A DNA stretch of 34,553 nucleotides from JAGVSV01 sp040766135 (GCA_040766135.1 JAXGRA010000018.1:1-34553), one strand, 5' to 3'. Counted from the first letter of the stretch, positions 15,841-24,038 are shown. Notes: a model not told the origin generated them from the sequence alone. Numbers and translations: made by a program.

Positions 15841-16251
15841 TTACTTGTTCAGGGCGTTACGCACAAAATCCGCTGCCTGCGCCAAATCCTTTTGGTTGGG
15901 GCGTGTACAGCGGATAAACAGGAACCCGCCGGGGCACATATGCCCCTGCGCATCCACGGCCAGCCCTTGTTGGGCCAGCGCCGCGCGCAGGTCATCATTG
16001 TGCGCATCGGGGTCGGCACAGGTAAGGATGAGGATGATGCGCTGGGTGCTGTGCGGGTTCATCTGCCCTACTGCCTGGAGCAGCTTGGGGTCGCTTTTGC
16101 CGGCATAGATACCGCTGATCAGCACCACGGTGTGTGCCTGTGGAATTTGCTGCCGGATGTCAACGACAGGCAGCCCTAACGTTTCGCCAATGTGCCGGGC
16201 AATCTTGCGGCTGTGGCCGGTCTTTGACCAATAAGCAATGATGGTATCCAT
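15841..16251 (-). CDS. Flavodoxin-like protein
   Basis: This 136-residue protein starts MDTIIAYWSKTGHSRKIARHI, whose S/T-x-T-G-x-S/T loop binds the FMN phosphate. VVLISGIYAGKSDPKL and ILILTCADPDAH match the later flavin-contacting strands. It should carry electrons or act as an FMN-dependent quinone or flavin reductase; length is at the short-chain flavodoxin end. ATG 16251 is chosen over the TTG two codons earlier because AAAGGCGGG lies at a suitable distance. That ribosome binding site sits in one arm of a 13-bp inverted repeat (16254-16307), which could control translation. Confidence 0.8.
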   Translation of the reverse strand: MDTIIAYWSKTGHSRKIARHIGETLGLPVVDIRQQIPQAHTVVLISGIYAGKSDPKLLQAVGQMNPHSTQRIILILTCADPDAHNDDLRAALAQQGLAVDAQGHMCPGGFLFIRCTRPNQKDLAQAADFVRNALNK

Positions 16252-16253
16252 AA

Positions 16254-16307
16254 ACAACCCGCCTTTCTGTACGATATCTTTATTGTATCGCGAAAAAGGC
16301 GGGTTGT
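16254..16307 (-). promoter_or_regulatory. Hairpin covering the flavodoxin ribosome binding site
   Basis: ACAACCCGCCTTT (16254-16266) is perfectly complementary to AAAGGCGGGTTGT (16295-16307). Within the 28-base gap CGATA and TATCG can pair again. On the minus-strand transcript the second arm contains the Shine-Dalgarno and ends three bases from ATG. A TACAAT box (minus strand) lies in the loop but lacks a good -35 partner. Confidence 0.6.
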
Positions 16308-16314
16308 GCCATAG

Positions 16315-16528
16315 TGAATTGAAAATCAGCAGGATGGCAGGGGAGGTTCGGAGGAGATTCCCTCCGGCTGCAATCGTTCCCGGCGGCGTGTACGGCGGGA
16401 ACGGGGCATGCCATGAGGAGGTGCATGCCCCGTGCGAATGGCATGCCTACCGCTTCCGTTTGCGCGGCCGTGCCGCAGGCACAGCGCAAACGGCTCCCCG
16501 GCGCAAAACGCGTTTTGCGCCGGCTCTG
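16315..16528. other. Hairpin-rich intergenic spacer
   Basis: No gene is supported here. The stretch holds a small CGGAGG/CCTCCG hairpin near 16350-16370, an 11-bp stem ACGGGGCATGC (16401-16411 with 16423-16433) and a 10-bp stem CCGTTTGCGC (16456-16465 with 16484-16493) with a further GTGCC/GGCAC pairing inside. A perfect 26-bp palindrome follows (16498-16523). The open frame on the plus strand shows no domain and no credible start. Confidence 0.6.
16498..16523 (-). terminator. Palindromic terminator of the arabinoside operon
   Basis: This is a perfect 26-bp palindrome, each arm 13 bases, with A4 and T4 runs flanking the centre (core AAAACGCGTTTT). It starts five bases after the stop codon of the Gfo/Idh gene on the minus strand. 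No separate U-tract follows. Confidence 0.6.
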
Positions 16529-17479
16529 TTATGCCAACCGTTCAATAACCTCTAATACAGTGGTCAGTTCCTCGGGCTTGACCTTGTCGCAGTCGCGCCC
16601 GGCTTTGACGCAATCCACAAAATAGCGGATTTCGTTCAGGTAAGCGTTGCTGGTGGGCACGTTGGGGTCGTCAAAGGTGGTCGAGGCCTGGATGGGCTGC
16701 TCGTTGTGGCCGTCCTCGTGGTAGATGGTCAGCACGCCGCCTTCATATTCCATCACAGCCTTCTCAAACTGGAAGCGGTAGCCGCTGCGGAAGCGGAACA
16801 CCGCGTTGTGCCAGGTGGCCTGACAGGATACGAAAAAACCATCGTAATGATAGACCACGTGGATATCATCGCGCTTTGCACCGCGCGCGCGGTTGACCTG
16901 CATGTCCTTGGGTTCGCCAAACGTATATATCAGGAAATCTAAGTCATGGATGTGCAGATCAAAGGGCGTAAGCCCGCTGCGCTGTTCGTCAATCATCCAG
17001 TTGTCCCAGCTGCTGCGGGGTGTGCTGCCCAAGCGCGTCATGGTGGCGGAAACCAACGGGCCGTACTTGCCGCTTTGATAGGCCTCGCGCAGCAGCTCAT
17101 ATTCATGCCAGAAGCGCAGCACCTGCGCGGTCATAAAGCGCACGTTTTTGCGCCGCGCCACCTCATAGGTGCGCGCCACGTCATTTTTATGCAGCGATAA
17201 TGGTTTTTCCGTCAGTACGTGGATGCCGCGCTCCATGGCCTGCACGGCAAAGTCTGCGTGCAGGTAGGTGGGCAGGCAGATATCTAAAATATCAATGCGC
17301 TCGTTGTCTAACATCTGCGTAAAATCCAAGTACCCGCGCGCGCCGGTGATACCCACGGCGCGGTCAATCATTTCCTGGCGGATGTCGCACACCGCCACCA
17401 CCGTGGCTTCGGGGATGTGCTTCCAGGCCTCCATATGCGTGCGGCTGATATTGCCTACGCCGACAATAGCAACGTTCAC
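16529..17479 (-). CDS. Gfo/Idh/MocA family NAD(P)-dependent oxidoreductase
   Basis: This 316-residue protein begins MNVAIVGVGNISRTHMEAW, with the Rossmann GxGxxx loop at residues 7-12, and has the conserved TEKPLSLHKND segment (EKP at 91-93). These enzymes oxidise or reduce sugars, inositols and their derivatives. The start is GTG 17479 behind GGAGG, only two bases after the stop of the TIM-barrel gene. It is the last gene of a five-gene minus-strand operon with GH51, an esterase, a PHP protein and an isomerase-like protein, so a keto-sugar intermediate is a plausible substrate. The exact reaction is unknown. Confidence 0.9.
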   Translation of the reverse strand: MNVAIVGVGNISRTHMEAWKHIPEATVVAVCDIRQEMIDRAVGITGARGYLDFTQMLDNERIDILDICLPTYLHADFAVQAMERGIHVLTEKPLSLHKNDVARTYEVARRKNVRFMTAQVLRFWHEYELLREAYQSGKYGPLVSATMTRLGSTPRSSWDNWMIDEQRSGLTPFDLHIHDLDFLIYTFGEPKDMQVNRARGAKRDDIHVVYHYDGFFVSCQATWHNAVFRFRSGYRFQFEKAVMEYEGGVLTIYHEDGHNEQPIQASTTFDDPNVPTSNAYLNEIRYFVDCVKAGRDCDKVKPEELTTVLEVIERLA

Positions 17480-17481
17480 GG

Positions 17482-18312
17482 TTAGTCCTCCATCTGGCGG
17501 ATCAGGTCGTTCAGATATGTTTGGGTAGCCAGGATATCCTTGATCTGCTGTTCACCCGAAATCTCGCGCTCAATGGTCAGGCTGCCGTCATAGCCCAGCT
17601 CCTTTAATCTGCGCAGCAGCTGCGGGAAATCGCTCTTGCCTTCGCCTACCTTCACTTCCTTGCCCAGCTCGCGGCCATTGGTGGGGTACAGGCCGTCCTT
17701 GGCGTGCACGCCGCGCACATATGTGCCAAACACATCCAGCGCGTCCACGGGGTTGGCCTTGCCGTACAGGATGAGGTTGGCGGGGTCTAAGTTGACGTAC
17801 AGGTTGTCCAGGCCGATGTCCTCAAAGCAGCGCAGCATCGCCACCGGGGTTTCCTGGCCGGTTTCAAACAGCAGGTTCTGCCCCTGGTTTTTGAGGTGCA
17901 TCGCCACATGGCGCATGCCGTCGATAAAACCGGCATACTCCGGGGCCGTGGGTGTTTCGGGGATAAAACCCATGTGGCTGACCACATCGTCAACGCCTAA
18001 TTTTTTAGCAAAGTCCGCGCCGGCCATCAATTCCTGCATGCGCGCCCAGCGGTAGGCCGGGGGCACCAGCCCCAGCGTTTCAGGGCCCTGCACAAAGTTC
18101 CATACCTTGGGGCCTGACCAGCCGCACCAAAACGCCGTGATGGTCACGCCGTGCTTATCCAGCACGGCCTGGATGGCCTGCGCCTGCTCGTCTGTCCATA
18201 AATCCGGCCGCCAGCTAATCAGCTGCGCATGGGCAAAGCCCTTTTGCGCGGCGTCCTGGATATGCGCCGCCACGTTGTTATCATGGCGGATGCAAATGCC
18301 AACATTCATCAT
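17482..18312 (-). CDS. Sugar phosphate isomerase/epimerase-like TIM-barrel protein
   Basis: This 276-residue protein belongs to the xylose-isomerase-like/AP-endonuclease-2 TIM-barrel fold. Likely metal ligands are in VVSHMGFIPETP, LLFETGQET, NLDPANLILY with the following VRGVHAKDG, and LTIEREISG near the end. This is the usual E/D/H/E set of hexulose or ketose epimerases and dehydratases. The start is ATG 18312 with AAGGAG upstream; a second ATG follows directly. Its position between the PHP and Gfo/Idh genes suggests it acts on the same sugar intermediate, as such pairs do in inositol and keto-sugar catabolism. Confidence 0.85.
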   Translation of the reverse strand: MMNVGICIRHDNNVAAHIQDAAQKGFAHAQLISWRPDLWTDEQAQAIQAVLDKHGVTITAFWCGWSGPKVWNFVQGPETLGLVPPAYRWARMQELMAGADFAKKLGVDDVVSHMGFIPETPTAPEYAGFIDGMRHVAMHLKNQGQNLLFETGQETPVAMLRCFEDIGLDNLYVNLDPANLILYGKANPVDALDVFGTYVRGVHAKDGLYPTNGRELGKEVKVGEGKSDFPQLLRRLKELGYDGSLTIEREISGEQQIKDILATQTYLNDLIRQMED

Positions 18313-18364
18313 AAGATACTCCTTCCCGCCCGTGTGGGCGTGCGTTTTTGTTTTTAGTGGCAGG

Positions 18365-19291
18365 TTATGCGTTGCCTAGGAAAATGGGGTTGCTCCAGGC
18401 CATGTTGCCTTGGGCATCAGTTACAGTAATGCGCACATAGGTGAAGTGCTGCGGCAGTGTAAAACTGGCCTCGGTCAGCGGCGTTTCACCCATCCTGATG
18501 CGATGGTAGGGGCTGCCGCCCCAGTTAAACGAAATGGCCGCCGCAGGCGAACACGCCGCATGCGCCACGCCGTCCTGCACATAGAAGTCGTATATCTCCG
18601 GCCCGCAGGAGGCATAGAACGCCCCCTCGCGCAGCGCGCGGATGATATCGGTGGGATGGTTGTTGGCATTGACCATCACCCAACCCTTGCAGTGGCTTTC
18701 CATGCGATGTCCGTCATCGGCGGCCACGCCCCAGATTTTTTTGCCCAGCATGAGCAGTTCATCCCAGTCGCGCTCGTTGTTATAGTCCATGCAGTTGGAC
18801 TGTACGCAGCCGGTGTTCCATAACTCCATGGCAATATCACCCTCAAGCTTATCAAAGCTGCGCGTTGGCGTGCAGCTCCAGCCGGGGTGGCAGTAAATGG
18901 TCAGGTTGTTAGCTTCGTGAATCATATCCAGCACCGGTTGATACTCGGCCTGCGTGGCCACGTGCCCGCCCTCAAACTGCTGATCCTGCTCAAAGCCGTT
19001 GCCGTCCTCCTTGGCCGGGCCTACGCACACCGTGTGCAGGCAGTGCCCCAAGTCCTCCACCAGGCCGCGGTCCATCTCCATGCCCGGTAAAATGGTCAGC
19101 TTGGAACCCGGCAGAAAGTTGCGGTAGTTGTAAATGCGGTGGTCGGTGATGGACAGGAAATCATAGCCGTGCTCTTCGTGCATACGGATGACCTCCTCCG
19201 GCGTTTCCTGGCCGTCCGAGCGCGTGGTGTGGCAGTGCAGCCCGCCTTTGAGCGGTTTTTCAGTTCCTGTAAAAGCTTGTTGACGTTGCAT
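18365..19291 (-). CDS. PHP-domain metallohydrolase, CehA/McbA type
   Basis: This 308-residue protein has GLHCHTTRSDG with His19 and His21, FLSITDHRIYNY and LPGMEMD, the first three metal-binding motifs of the PHP superfamily. Later histidines (YCHPGWS, GVAADDGH) complete the trinuclear site. CehA/McbA-type members cleave phosphate or carboxyl esters, which fits a role in removing a decoration from a sugar. The C-terminus is a small beta domain (FTYVRITVTDAQGNMAWSNPIF). The start is ATG 19291 behind GGGAGGAAC. It sits between the SGNH esterase and the isomerase-like gene. Confidence 0.87.
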   Translation of the reverse strand: MQRQQAFTGTEKPLKGGLHCHTTRSDGQETPEEVIRMHEEHGYDFLSITDHRIYNYRNFLPGSKLTILPGMEMDRGLVEDLGHCLHTVCVGPAKEDGNGFEQDQQFEGGHVATQAEYQPVLDMIHEANNLTIYCHPGWSCTPTRSFDKLEGDIAMELWNTGCVQSNCMDYNNERDWDELLMLGKKIWGVAADDGHRMESHCKGWVMVNANNHPTDIIRALREGAFYASCGPEIYDFYVQDGVAHAACSPAAAISFNWGGSPYHRIRMGETPLTEASFTLPQHFTYVRITVTDAQGNMAWSNPIFLGNA

Positions 19292-19303
19292 AGTTCCTCC
19301 CGC

Positions 19304-19933
19304 TTATGTGTTCATATGGGCAAATGCCTGCATCCAGGCATCGGCGATGAGCTGATGGCCTGCCGGCGTGGGATGCACGCCGTCGCTGAGCCAGTGCTCT
19401 GCAGGCGCTTTCGTTGTGGCTTCTTCCAATACATCCTGCAGCGGCACAAAGGTGGCGCCGGCATTTTTCGCCACGCGCCGCGCGGCCTGGGCGCGCAGCG
19501 TTACTTCATCACGGAAGTAATCCCAGTGCTCCTGCGTGTTGTGGCCCAATAGCACGAAAGGTTCCAGTACCATGATGCGCGTATGCGGCAGCGCCTCGCG
19601 CGTTTCCTCCAGCAGCATGTTGTACACCCGCTCAAACTTGGGAGCGTCCACGCCGTTTTGGGTTGCGACTTCGTGCCAGACATCGTTGACGCCAATCAAA
19701 ATGCTGATGATATCTGGTGCAAGGTTAAGGCAATCGATTTTCCAGCGCGCATACAGATCCACCACACGGTTGCCGCTGATGCCCCGGTTGATAATGCTGT
19801 ACTTCGTGCCGTAGTCCCGGCCTAAACGTGCGCTGAGCAGTACCGGATATCCCGCGCCCAAATTATAATCATCGGTGCGTGAACGCCCTGCGTCCGTGAT
19901 GGAATCGCCCTGGAACAGAATAAGCTGACTCAT
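19304..19933 (-). CDS. SGNH/GDSL-family esterase
   Basis: This 209-residue protein shows the SGNH blocks: QGDSITDAG with Ser11, NRGISGNRV, ISILIGVNDVWHE, and SDGVHPTPAGH with Asp184 and His187. Such small single-domain esterases remove acetyl or other acyl groups from polysaccharides and oligosaccharides. No signal peptide is seen, so it would work on imported fragments. The start is ATG 19933 with GGGAGG upstream. It lies 30 bases after the GH51 gene and 12 before the PHP gene. Confidence 0.9.
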   Translation of the reverse strand: MSQLILFQGDSITDAGRSRTDDYNLGAGYPVLLSARLGRDYGTKYSIINRGISGNRVVDLYARWKIDCLNLAPDIISILIGVNDVWHEVATQNGVDAPKFERVYNMLLEETREALPHTRIMVLEPFVLLGHNTQEHWDYFRDEVTLRAQAARRVAKNAGATFVPLQDVLEEATTKAPAEHWLSDGVHPTPAGHQLIADAWMQAFAHMNT

Positions 19934-19963
19934 GATACCTCCCTATTTACACATTAAAAATAA

Positions 19964-21463
19964 TCATTGCTTGCGATAGCGCAGCACATTCCAGCTGGCC
20001 TTGGGCAGCACAACAGCCGCTCCCTGCATTGGCGGGATGGCCTTGGGCATGACGTTATCCGGGTGCTGCTCGGTGTTGACGGCCTTGACATCCTCGTGCG
20101 TCAGCGCCTGATGCTCTACCAGCGTCAGCCCATCAAAGGAGCGCAGGTCAAGCGTCAGTTCGGCTGACCGTGCCAGGTCACGGTTGACGGCGAAGATGGT
20201 CAGGCCGCCATCATCATTCAGCACGGCGGCTGCATCCACCAGCGGCACGGCCTCGTGCTGCGCGGTGTCATGCGTATCACAGGTCAAAATGGGCTGCAGC
20301 GACCGCCCGCGCCCCCAGCGGCTGGCCTGCATCAGCGGGTAGTAGATGGTCTGCGCCCAGGCGCCGCCCTCAGGGTTGGTCATGATGGGCGCAATGACAT
20401 TGACCAGCTGCGCCATGCATGCAATGCGCACGCGGTCAGCATTTTTAAGGAACGTAATCAGCATCAGCCCCACCAGCAGCGCATCCTCAAACGTATAGAT
20501 GTCCTCCAGCAGCGGCAGCGCAGTGCCCCATGGCTGCCGACGGTATAGCTGTTCGTCCTGCTGGTTGGAGTGATACCATACATTCCATTCATCAAACGAC
20601 AGCTGGATGCGCTTTTTGGCGCGCTTCTTGCCGCGCACCGCATCGCACACTGCCACCACCGTTTTAATGAACTGATCCAGATCCATCGTGCTGGCCAGGA
20701 AATCATTGGTATCGTTGTGGCGGTTGCCGTAATAGGTGTGCAGCGATACATAGTCCACATGGTCATAGCACTCGCTTAGCACCTGATACTCCCACTCACC
20801 AAAGGTGGACATGCCCAACCCCGAGGAGCCGCAGGCCACCAGTTCGATGCTGGGATCCACCCATTTCATCAGCTTGGCGGCCTCTGTGGCAACACGGCCA
20901 TATTCATACGCCGTTTTGGTACCCATCTGCCACGCGCCGTCCATCTCGTTGCCCAAGCACCACAGCTTGATGTCAAAGGGGTCGCGCGCGCCGTTTGAGC
21001 GCCTTAGGTCGGATAACTGTGTGCCGCCGGGATGGTTGGCGTATTCCACCACATCGCGCGCATCCGCCGGCGTGCCGGTGCCCAAGTTGACTGCATACAT
21101 CACCTGCGTGTTGGCTTTTTGCGCCCAGGATACAAACTCATGCAGGCCGACCTGGTTGGTTTCGGTGGTTTTCCAGGCCAAGTCCAGCCGCTGCGGGCGC
21201 TGATCCTTGGGGCCGATGCCATCGCGCCAGTCATAGCCGCTGACAAAGTTGCCGCCCGGATAGCGCGTAACGGGCACGTCTAACTTGCGCACCAGGTCCA
21301 GCACATCCTGCCGGAAACCCTCGCTGTCTGCCGCCGGATGGCCGGGCTGATAGATGCCGGTATACACCGCGCGCCCCAAGTGCTCAATAAAGCTGCCGTA
21401 CAGCCGCGGGTCAATATCGGCGATGACATAATCACGGTCCAACACCAATTTGGCCTTGTGCAT
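19964..21463 (-). CDS. GH51 alpha-L-arabinofuranosidase
   Basis: This 499-residue protein has the length and order of GH51: (beta/alpha)8 barrel then a C-terminal beta domain. LYGSFIEHLGRAVYTGIY and TRYPGGNFVSGYDWRDGIGP are family signatures. Glu173 in WCLGNEMDG is the acid/base and Glu292 in SFDEWNVWYH the nucleophile. It should remove arabinofuranosyl side chains from arabinan or arabinoxylan fragments in the cytoplasm, as no signal peptide is visible. The start is ATG 21463 behind AGGAGGAG. It heads the operon, with its promoter at 21511-21539. Confidence 0.95.
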   Translation of the reverse strand: MHKAKLVLDRDYVIADIDPRLYGSFIEHLGRAVYTGIYQPGHPAADSEGFRQDVLDLVRKLDVPVTRYPGGNFVSGYDWRDGIGPKDQRPQRLDLAWKTTETNQVGLHEFVSWAQKANTQVMYAVNLGTGTPADARDVVEYANHPGGTQLSDLRRSNGARDPFDIKLWCLGNEMDGAWQMGTKTAYEYGRVATEAAKLMKWVDPSIELVACGSSGLGMSTFGEWEYQVLSECYDHVDYVSLHTYYGNRHNDTNDFLASTMDLDQFIKTVVAVCDAVRGKKRAKKRIQLSFDEWNVWYHSNQQDEQLYRRQPWGTALPLLEDIYTFEDALLVGLMLITFLKNADRVRIACMAQLVNVIAPIMTNPEGGAWAQTIYYPLMQASRWGRGRSLQPILTCDTHDTAQHEAVPLVDAAAVLNDDGGLTIFAVNRDLARSAELTLDLRSFDGLTLVEHQALTHEDVKAVNTEQHPDNVMPKAIPPMQGAAVVLPKASWNVLRYRKQ

Positions 21464-21510
21464 GTCCAGCTCCTCCTTTTTCTGCGGAAGCCGCCATTTT
21501 TTCCAAGGTT

Positions 21511-21539
21511 ATCCTATCCGCTTGGCTTGCGTGTGTCAA
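21511..21539 (-). promoter_or_regulatory. Promoter of the arabinoside operon
   Basis: On the minus strand TTGACA (21534-21539) and TAGGAT (21511-21516) are 17 bases apart, about 48 bases before the GH51 start codon. Confidence 0.7.
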
Positions 21540-21631
21540 TCATTTCGGGGTAATGTAAGGCACTGTCTTTTGCACGCACGAAATCCGGCTGCACCTGCGT
21601 TGTATGCATGTACACACAAGGGAGGTTTCCC

Positions 21632-23005
21632 ATGCGGAGAGTTTTGATTTTGTTGTTGGTGTTGTGCCTGATGGGCACGGCAGGGGCAGAAAACCATCCC
21701 ACCCTGACGGTGGGCAGTAAAGGCGCGCAGGTGCGCACCTTGCAGCAGCGCTTGAGCGATTTGGGCGTGCTGGAGGGTGCCGTGGATGGTGCCTATGGCA
21801 AGCAAACCGCAGCCTCGGTGCGCACGGCACAGCAATGGCTCATCAAGCAGGGCCACGAACTGGCCGCCGATGGCGCGGCGGGGCCGGTCACGCTGCAATT
21901 GCTGTATGATGATGAGGTCATGGCGGAGCTGCTGGCCTTCCGTTCCGGAGACCGCGGCGCGCGGGTAATCCAGCTGCAAAACCGGCTGTATGATTTGAAT
22001 TTTCTGGCCGAACCCCCGGACGGGCGCTTTGGCCCCAACACCGAAAAAGCGCTGCGCGCCTTGCAGCAGGTGCTGGTCGCGCATGGGGCCGCAGGTGTTG
22101 CCGAAAACGGCATCTGCGACCTGCCCACGCAACGGGCGCTGCAGGGCGATTTATCGCCCATGGGCATTGTAGCGCCGGAGTTTTTTGACGAAACGCAGCC
22201 GCTGGCGCTGACCGGCGAATATCTCATCGCCCGCAGCGCGCTGCTGGCGGACATGCAAACCGGCCAGGTGCTGTTTGAAAAACTGGCTGACCAGCGCATG
22301 TACCCCGCCAGCACCACCAAGGTGATGACGCTGCTGGTGGCGGTGGAGCAGGGCGGCGACCTTGATCGAATGGTGAAGGTGCCGCACTCGGCCGGCGATG
22401 TGCCCAACGATTCGTCGCTGGTGCCCGTTATCCCCGGCGAAGAAATGCCGCTGCGCGCGCTGCTGTATGGGCTGATGATCCGGTCGGGCAATGACGCGGC
22501 CAACGCCATTGCGGAGATTGTATCCGGCAGCGTGGAGGGCTTTGTCAAAAAAATGAATGACAAGGCGCAGCAGCTGGGCATGGCGGACACACACTATATG
22601 AACCCCCATGGCTATCACGACAAGGAGCACTACACCACCGCGCGGGACATGGCAACGCTGTGCCGTGCGGCGCTTCAAAACCCCGTTGTGCATGAAATTG
22701 TCACGGCTACCACGTACACCCTGCCCGCCACCGACATGCGTCCGGAACTAATTATCACCAGCACTGCGGAGCTGTTGCTGCCCGACACACCGCATTATTA
22801 TGAGGGCGCCTATGGCATCAAATCCGGGTTTACGCGCGCTGCTGGTTTTTGCTACACGGGTGCCGCGCAAAAGGATGGCCGCACGCTGATCGCCATTGCG
22901 CTCAACTGCCGCACGCGTGATCAATGCTGGGCGGATATGAAGCACCTGTTTAACTTTGGGTTTGCCAGCACAAAAGCCGCAGGGAAAATGGCATCCGGTT
23001 TTTGA
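21632..23005 (+). CDS. Secreted D-alanyl-D-alanine carboxypeptidase (S11) with two peptidoglycan-binding repeats
   Basis: This 457-residue protein has a signal peptide (MRRVLILLLVLCLMGTAGA, cleavage likely before EN). Two PG_binding_1 repeats follow (about 28-98 and 105-180; GSKGAQVRTLQQRL and GDRGARVIQLQNRL). An S11 penicillin-binding domain comes next with STTK (Ser227, Lys230), SGN (Ser285, Asn287) and KSG (Lys397). It should trim the terminal D-Ala of cell-wall stem peptides. The usual C-terminal beta domain and amphipathic anchor are missing, so the N-terminal repeats probably hold it to the wall instead. The start is ATG 21632 behind AAGGGAGG; an upstream in-frame start lacks such a site. 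The gene diverges from GH51; no clear promoter was found. Confidence 0.92.
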   Translation: MRRVLILLLVLCLMGTAGAENHPTLTVGSKGAQVRTLQQRLSDLGVLEGAVDGAYGKQTAASVRTAQQWLIKQGHELAADGAAGPVTLQLLYDDEVMAELLAFRSGDRGARVIQLQNRLYDLNFLAEPPDGRFGPNTEKALRALQQVLVAHGAAGVAENGICDLPTQRALQGDLSPMGIVAPEFFDETQPLALTGEYLIARSALLADMQTGQVLFEKLADQRMYPASTTKVMTLLVAVEQGGDLDRMVKVPHSAGDVPNDSSLVPVIPGEEMPLRALLYGLMIRSGNDAANAIAEIVSGSVEGFVKKMNDKAQQLGMADTHYMNPHGYHDKEHYTTARDMATLCRAALQNPVVHEIVTATTYTLPATDMRPELIITSTAELLLPDTPHYYEGAYGIKSGFTRAAGFCYTGAAQKDGRTLIAIALNCRTRDQCWADMKHLFNFGFASTKAAGKMASGF

Positions 23006-23030
23006 CAGCGCTGCCTGCATGCCGTATACT
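23002..23030 (+). promoter_or_regulatory. Promoter of the cation efflux gene
   Basis: TTGACA (23002-23007) and TATACT (23025-23030) have a 17-base spacer, among the best promoter matches in the window. It overlaps the stop codon of the carboxypeptidase gene. Transcription would start near 23037, right at a terminator-like hairpin. Confidence 0.75.
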
Positions 23031-23037
23031 ATCATTC

Positions 23038-23071
23038 AAAGCAACCCTTGCCCTGCTTGCGGTTGCTTTTT
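23038..23071 (+). terminator. Terminator or leader attenuator before the cation efflux gene
   Basis: AAAGCAACC (23038-23046) pairs with 23061-23069 around a 14-base loop and the stem runs into TTTTT. It can end the carboxypeptidase transcript. Because it begins exactly where transcription from the 23002 promoter would start, it could also attenuate the downstream gene. Confidence 0.7.
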
Positions 23072-23099
23072 GATACCAGAAGCAAAAGTAGGTGATTTT

Positions 23100-24038
23100 T
23101 TGTTTACCTGGCTGTATCGTTGTTTTATTAAAGATTATCAGGATACTCAGCAGCCGCGTGTGCGCGCTGCCTATGGCAAACTGTCTGGCGTGGTGGGCAT
23201 TGTGGCCAATGTTGCGCTGGCGGCGGCCAAGTTTTTGACGGCGGCATGGTCGGGCTCGCTAGCTGTGGCGGCTGATGCCATCAACAACCTGTCGGACGCG
23301 TCGTCCAGCGTGGTCAGCCTGGTGGGCTTCCGCATGGCCAGCAAGCCTGCAGATGAGGAGCATCCCTATGGCCACGCGCGCTCGGAGTATCTGTCCGGCC
23401 TCATCGTATCGGTGCTCATCATCGTGGTGGGGGTGGAGCTGCTGCGCGGCAGCATTGAAAAGGTGCTGTTTCCCACGCCGGTGCAGTTCCGCTGGGCAAC
23501 GGTGGCCGTGTTGGCAGTGTCCATTTTGGTCAAGTGGTGGCTGGCGGCGTTCAACCGCGCCACGGGACGGCTGATAGCGTCCGAAACGCTGATCGCCACC
23601 GCCGCCGACAGCCGCAACGATGTCATTGCTACATCGGCTGTGCTGCTGTCCAGCTTGATAGCGCATTATACGGGGCTGTATTTGGATGGCTGGATGGGCA
23701 TTGCGGTGGCAGTATTTATCATCGCCAGCGGCATCGGCCTGGTCAAGGACACGCTCGACCCCCTGCTAGGCAGCGCGCCCGACCCTCAATTGGTACAGGC
23801 CATTGAGGAACATATCGCCGGGTATCCGGGGATTATGAACAGCCATGATCTGCTCCTTCACGATTACGGCCCCGGGCGGCGCTTTGGCTCGGTGCATGTG
23901 GAGATGGACGCCGACATTGACGCGCTGGACAGCCATCACATCATTGACAACATCGAGCGCGATGCGCTAACAAAGTTTAACCTGCATCTGGTGGTGCATC
24001 TGGACCCCGTTGTAACGGATGATGATATGGCGGGCTAG
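23100..24038 (+). CDS. Cation diffusion facilitator (CDF) metal efflux protein
   Basis: This 312-residue protein begins MFTWLYRCFIKDYQ, the common N-terminus of Firmicutes CDF proteins. It has about six membrane helices. Metal-site residues are visible as Asp59/Asn63 (ADAINNLSD) in helix 2 and Asp170/Asp174 (DSRND) in helix 5; HPYGHARSEYL is the conserved loop. The C-terminal cytoplasmic domain (DLLLHDYGPGRR...) is present. D-x3-N rather than H-x3-D argues against a strict zinc transporter and may favour Mn or Fe. TTG 23100 is chosen as start, with AGGTGA just upstream; earlier in-frame ATGs lie within the promoter and hairpin. Confidence 0.88.
   Translation: MFTWLYRCFIKDYQDTQQPRVRAAYGKLSGVVGIVANVALAAAKFLTAAWSGSLAVAADAINNLSDASSSVVSLVGFRMASKPADEEHPYGHARSEYLSGLIVSVLIIVVGVELLRGSIEKVLFPTPVQFRWATVAVLAVSILVKWWLAAFNRATGRLIASETLIATAADSRNDVIATSAVLLSSLIAHYTGLYLDGWMGIAVAVFIIASGIGLVKDTLDPLLGSAPDPQLVQAIEEHIAGYPGIMNSHDLLLHDYGPGRRFGSVHVEMDADIDALDSHHIIDNIERDALTKFNLHLVVHLDPVVTDDDMAG

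Noticed and set aside
16254..16307. Invertible promoter switch
   Set aside because: A weak TACAAT box lies between inverted repeats, but the repeats are only 13 bases, the gap is 28 bases and no recombinase gene is nearby.
16238..16555. Plus-strand open frame in the hairpin-rich spacer
   Set aside because: It is covered by inverted repeats, has no credible start signal and runs into the end of the Gfo/Idh gene on the other strand.
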